Positions 60,601 through 64,000 of a stretch of 64,000 nt of DNA are shown piece by piece. Positions within the stretch are counted from its first letter, which is position 1. The number at the start of each line of letters is the position of its first letter. Source of the DNA: Austropuccinia psidii. Lineage: Eukaryota > Basidiomycota > Pucciniomycetes > Pucciniales > Sphaerophragmiaceae. The stretch covers positions 66,916,937 through 66,980,936 of the forward strand of contig JALGQZ010000001.1 of assembly GCA_023105745.1 (NCBI GenBank). The letters run 5' to 3'. A program made the translations under genes and the position numbers. Under the pieces are notes generated by a model. That model saw only the letters and a program-made list of their open reading frames with translations, was not told the origin of the DNA and did not search any database.

Positions 60601-63599
60601 TTTAACATTTCACAAATTAAATCATAGTGAAACACATTATGAATTAAACCTAAGTCCATTGTATTTAGAAATTCCCCTTTTTTGAAAACAGCTTGCCTTT
60701 GCCAATTCATAGAATTTTCAAATGATCATATTTTGAAATTTTGTATTTATTTCTAGTGCATATAGATTTAATTTATCATATTTTCACTTTTTATTTATGA
60801 ATAAAATAATTAAAAACAACTAGGACACAAGAGTTTTAGATTTATCCATAAATTTTAGGAAACCCCTTTTTATAGAAAATCTAAGTTTATTTATAGTTAA
60901 AACATATTTCACTTAATCATTGAAAGCTTAATTATCAAGCTAAATTCTTTTGGTTCCTTCTTCACCTCTTTCGTAGGTTCCTGTAACAGATAAATTATGT
61001 TTAGACAGTAATTAGCCTCCAAAAGTGTGAAATACTATCTTAAATTATTATCTTTTTCCAGCACATTGCATACAAATATGAAAATGAGTATGGCTTATAT
61101 AAAGATTCATGATTTAACTGAAGAAATTTACGAAAAATTCGTCATAAAAAAGGCCAAAGTAGTTTAATGAACTTCAATATTGGTTAGTTTTCAGTAACAT
61201 TTCACAGGTTAACCTTCATTTTAAACCAGATTATTCCGAATTTAAATTCATATTTCATATGATGGTAAAAAAATATTTTTTTTATTATCTTCTTAGAGTA
61301 AATATATATGGCATTGATATCATAATACCTATTAATATAAAATATTGCAAGGCAAAAAACCGCATTTTCTAAGTTTAATTTTGTTCAAAAATAATATATC
61401 TTAATTAAAATAAGCTTATATCCTTTACTCTGTTTGTATAAAAATATTGGCACTGAGCTCGATGTTCTGTAAAATTTGTTTTTTCAATCCTTGATTTATT
61501 CATATTTATATTGTTTTTATTATAATTAATTCAATCAAATAAAATAACCATTTTATTCTTTAAGTATTATCGCTTTTTTTAAATTTGGAAGTTTTTTTGG
61601 ATTAAATCCTTTAACAATTCATTTTTTATCAATTCCAATTTGATTCATTAATAATAATAATAAATTCCCATAATGAAATCAATTTTGGATTCTTTTTGGG
61701 TTTTCCATAGAGGAAAATACAGCATAATTTATGCATTATTTCATAAAATATTATGACTTAAAAGTTTAACAGAAATGGAAATATTTGGAGCTAAACTACT
61801 CGAATTTCTCATTTATAAACCTATATTCAAATTAGTACATCTCAAATCCAATATTAAATGGGATATATGATAATCAACATGAATTTTGAAAGATATAAAA
61901 GATATTACTCACTCTGAAAGAGCAAACGTTTGTACAAAACCTTTAGGAATTGGTCCTTTAGTTAGTATTTGAAACTATAGTAGAATTTAGTTTAGTTCTT
62001 ACTAGTCCGTCAAATGGATAATTTTGTCAATGTCTTGAATTTTTTGTAAAAAAAATTATAGTTATTCTTTATTTTAAGATATAATTAGCTTATTTTGTAT
62101 TGGAAAAATAGTCGTATATTCCTAGAGGGTATCTTTTGAATACTTCAAGATTCAACTGAAAAATATACCTTCCTTTATAATTGAACTCTTTATCCCTCTT
62201 TGAAATATCTGAAAATGGGTTTTAGTAGATATTAATTTAATATAAGCTTAAGAGTTATTCTTTCAGATTTTATTCCTACAACATAATCTGAAAACACTAA
62301 ACTTAATATAATATTCAAGTTTCATATTTCCCAAATATTATATAGCTTATATAAAGCAATCTTCAATTAATACTGAAAGACTAAAGATTTTCCTTATTAA
62401 TTATTCCTAAATTTCAAATAAATTGATTTCTTGACTTCTATTGAGATTGAATTTTAGATATACCGTCACCTTTTATTGGTAACTTGAAGAATGGTACAAA
62501 TATCATTTGGTAAAATATATTCCTTTAATGAAACTGTTATCCTCATGAAGATTGTTTGAAAAAATTTATAAATTTAACTTCATTAAATATCAAAATACAA
62601 GAATGATAATTTAATTTTTCAAAATTTAAAATACTTATTTTAACATAAGATGAGCTTAGATATCAGTTTGAGTTTCTAATAATGGAGCATTTGGGATAAC
62701 TATAAATTGGAATAATCTCGCATTTTATTATCTAGAGAGAGCCTCTTTTATATTCAAATAAAGAAATATGGCTTCAGCTTTTCAAAGTTTACCCCATTCA
62801 ATTTCACATTTTAAAAGATCAAATTTTATAAATAAATCATCTAAGAAGCTGAATCCCTCAATAAATTATTTTTAAAAAAAATCATCACAAAAGAATAAAG
62901 GGTTTATTTTCTTCATAAGAATTTTAAAAATTGAGAATTGAACATCTTTAAGGATATTTAAAGTTTATTTAGTGAAGAGAGTAGAATTTTCTTAATATTA
63001 CCATGAGATATATGAATCAAGAATTCATTTAAATTATTTTCTTAAACTTAATTTCATAAGAAGAAGATATATGAAATTTTGTTCTGAAAACTTTTCCCTG
63101 GAAGATGAGCTAATGAATTGAGTCTTATTTCTCCAAAAGCTAAGATGAATAATTAATTTTTACTTGTTTTTAAAGAAAAAGGGAGTCGTTTGGATCAGAA
63201 GCCATAAAATTAGAATATAAAAAGGGTTCTGATAAAATCACATAAGCCTTTACATTTCTTTAACAATTTATGGCCAAAATACATAAGTTACCCATTTTTT
63301 TTTTCCAAAAAATTCCCTAGGCTTAATTTGGAGGAATTTCTCAATTTTTTTTGCCATATTTTTTCCAAAATGGGATGTCAAGATCCCCAAATTTTGCTTA
63401 ATTGGCCAATGTTTTTGAAAAGTTCATTAAAAATCTTCCTACTAATAAATTTCTATAATTTTATTTTTTTTCAAATTAAGGGGAGAATCTTGAGAATTAA
63501 GAACCAGGAGCGCCTATTTCTGGGAATTTTGTTTGGTGGGACAATTGTAAGCCCAAAAAAAGTTTTTTATATTTTCTTTGTGAATTTTTGTAAGTAAAT
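57690..63599. other. 5' flank of the Zng1-like gene and 6-kb gene-free spacer
   Basis: 57690-58000 keeps gene-like base composition and should hold the promoter and 5' UTR of the - strand gene. On the + strand a 61-codon frame (57808-57993) is open there but unrecognised. From about 58300 the sequence is uniformly AT-rich with no coding, LTR or inverted-repeat signal that I can see. Confidence 0.5.
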
Positions 63600-63760
63600 T
63601 AAAAATAGAATTTATGGAATAAAAAGTGCAATTTATGATATTAATTGAGCTGAAAATTTAATCCATTACATCAAAAATTTCATATATGTGATCAAAAATG
63701 CCATTTATGGAATCAGAAATTCCATCTATGGAATCAAGAATGCTATATTTTTGGAAAATG
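63600..63760. repeat. Short degenerate tandem repeat, ~24 bp
   Basis: Words of the type ATTTATGGAATCA and AGAAATTCC/AAAAATGCC recur about every 24 bp from 63608 to 63755 (e.g. GCCATTTATGGAATCAGAAA, then TCCATCTATGGAATCAAGAA). This produces repetitive open frames on both strands that should not be read as genes. Confidence 0.65.
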
Positions 63761-64000
63761 AATTTTGGGAGGTTTTGGAAGGTTTTTTTGGTTTTATTTT
63801 GATTGAAAATGAGTTCAGGAAAGCCCCAACATTTCTTAACAAAATTATTATGTGGGTTTACCAAATACCTATAAAAAAATGAGTAATTTATTTTTTAGGG
63901 TTTTTGATGATTTATACTCCCTAAAGCTCAATATCACTACAAAATATTGGAAGTTTTATCCATCAAGAGTTTTCTGCAAGGAGTTAGATATAAGTCTCTT

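Overview
The window is eukaryotic nuclear DNA, very AT-rich, with short spliced genes, long gene-free stretches and nested, decayed transposable elements. This fits a repeat-swollen fungal genome. The Ty3/gypsy element at 45.7-52.9 kb looks, from memory and not from a search, like the family that fills the genome of the myrtle rust Austropuccinia psidii. A rust fungus (Pucciniales) is my working assignment.

Only two host genes can be supported. (1) On the + strand at 3.3-5.7 kb, a four-exon gene encodes a tandem CCCH zinc-finger protein of the TIS11/tristetraprolin type, an mRNA-decay regulator; a long pyrimidine-rich leader precedes it. (2) On the - strand at 55.9-57.7 kb, an eight-exon gene encodes a 379-residue COG0523/CobW GTPase of the Zng1 zinc-metallochaperone type. 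Exon phases and key motifs agree in both models. The two genes lie about 50 kb apart and show no functional link.

The rest is repeats in layers. Copy A (9.4-21.4 kb, - strand) is a truncated Ty3/gypsy element. Its 5' LTR is split by a 5.84-kb element (14211-20048) with inverted ends starting CACCATG and a 3-bp AGT target duplication. A second inverted-repeat element (22500-38411, about 6.0 kb of its own sequence) has matching 36-bp ends and 22-bp subterminal repeats. Copy B, an old complete Ty3/gypsy element (22705-32587, TSD CCTGG), landed in its left subterminal zone. The same host element holds a degenerate tandem array of about 160-bp units (33.6-36.6 kb). Copy C (45709-52881, + strand) is younger. 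It has a nearly intact gag, but its pol is cut down and out of order: RNase H-integrase spacer, then protease pieces, then integrase C-terminus and chromodomain.

CpG is almost absent from copy B but common in the 55.9-kb gene, as expected from methylation-linked or RIP-like decay. No tRNA, rRNA, CRISPR or bacterial-type feature was seen. No transposase was recognised in either inverted-repeat element. The stretches 38.4-45.7, 52.9-55.9 and 57.7-64.0 kb hold no gene I can support. All identity values, repeat counts and CpG counts are by-eye estimates.
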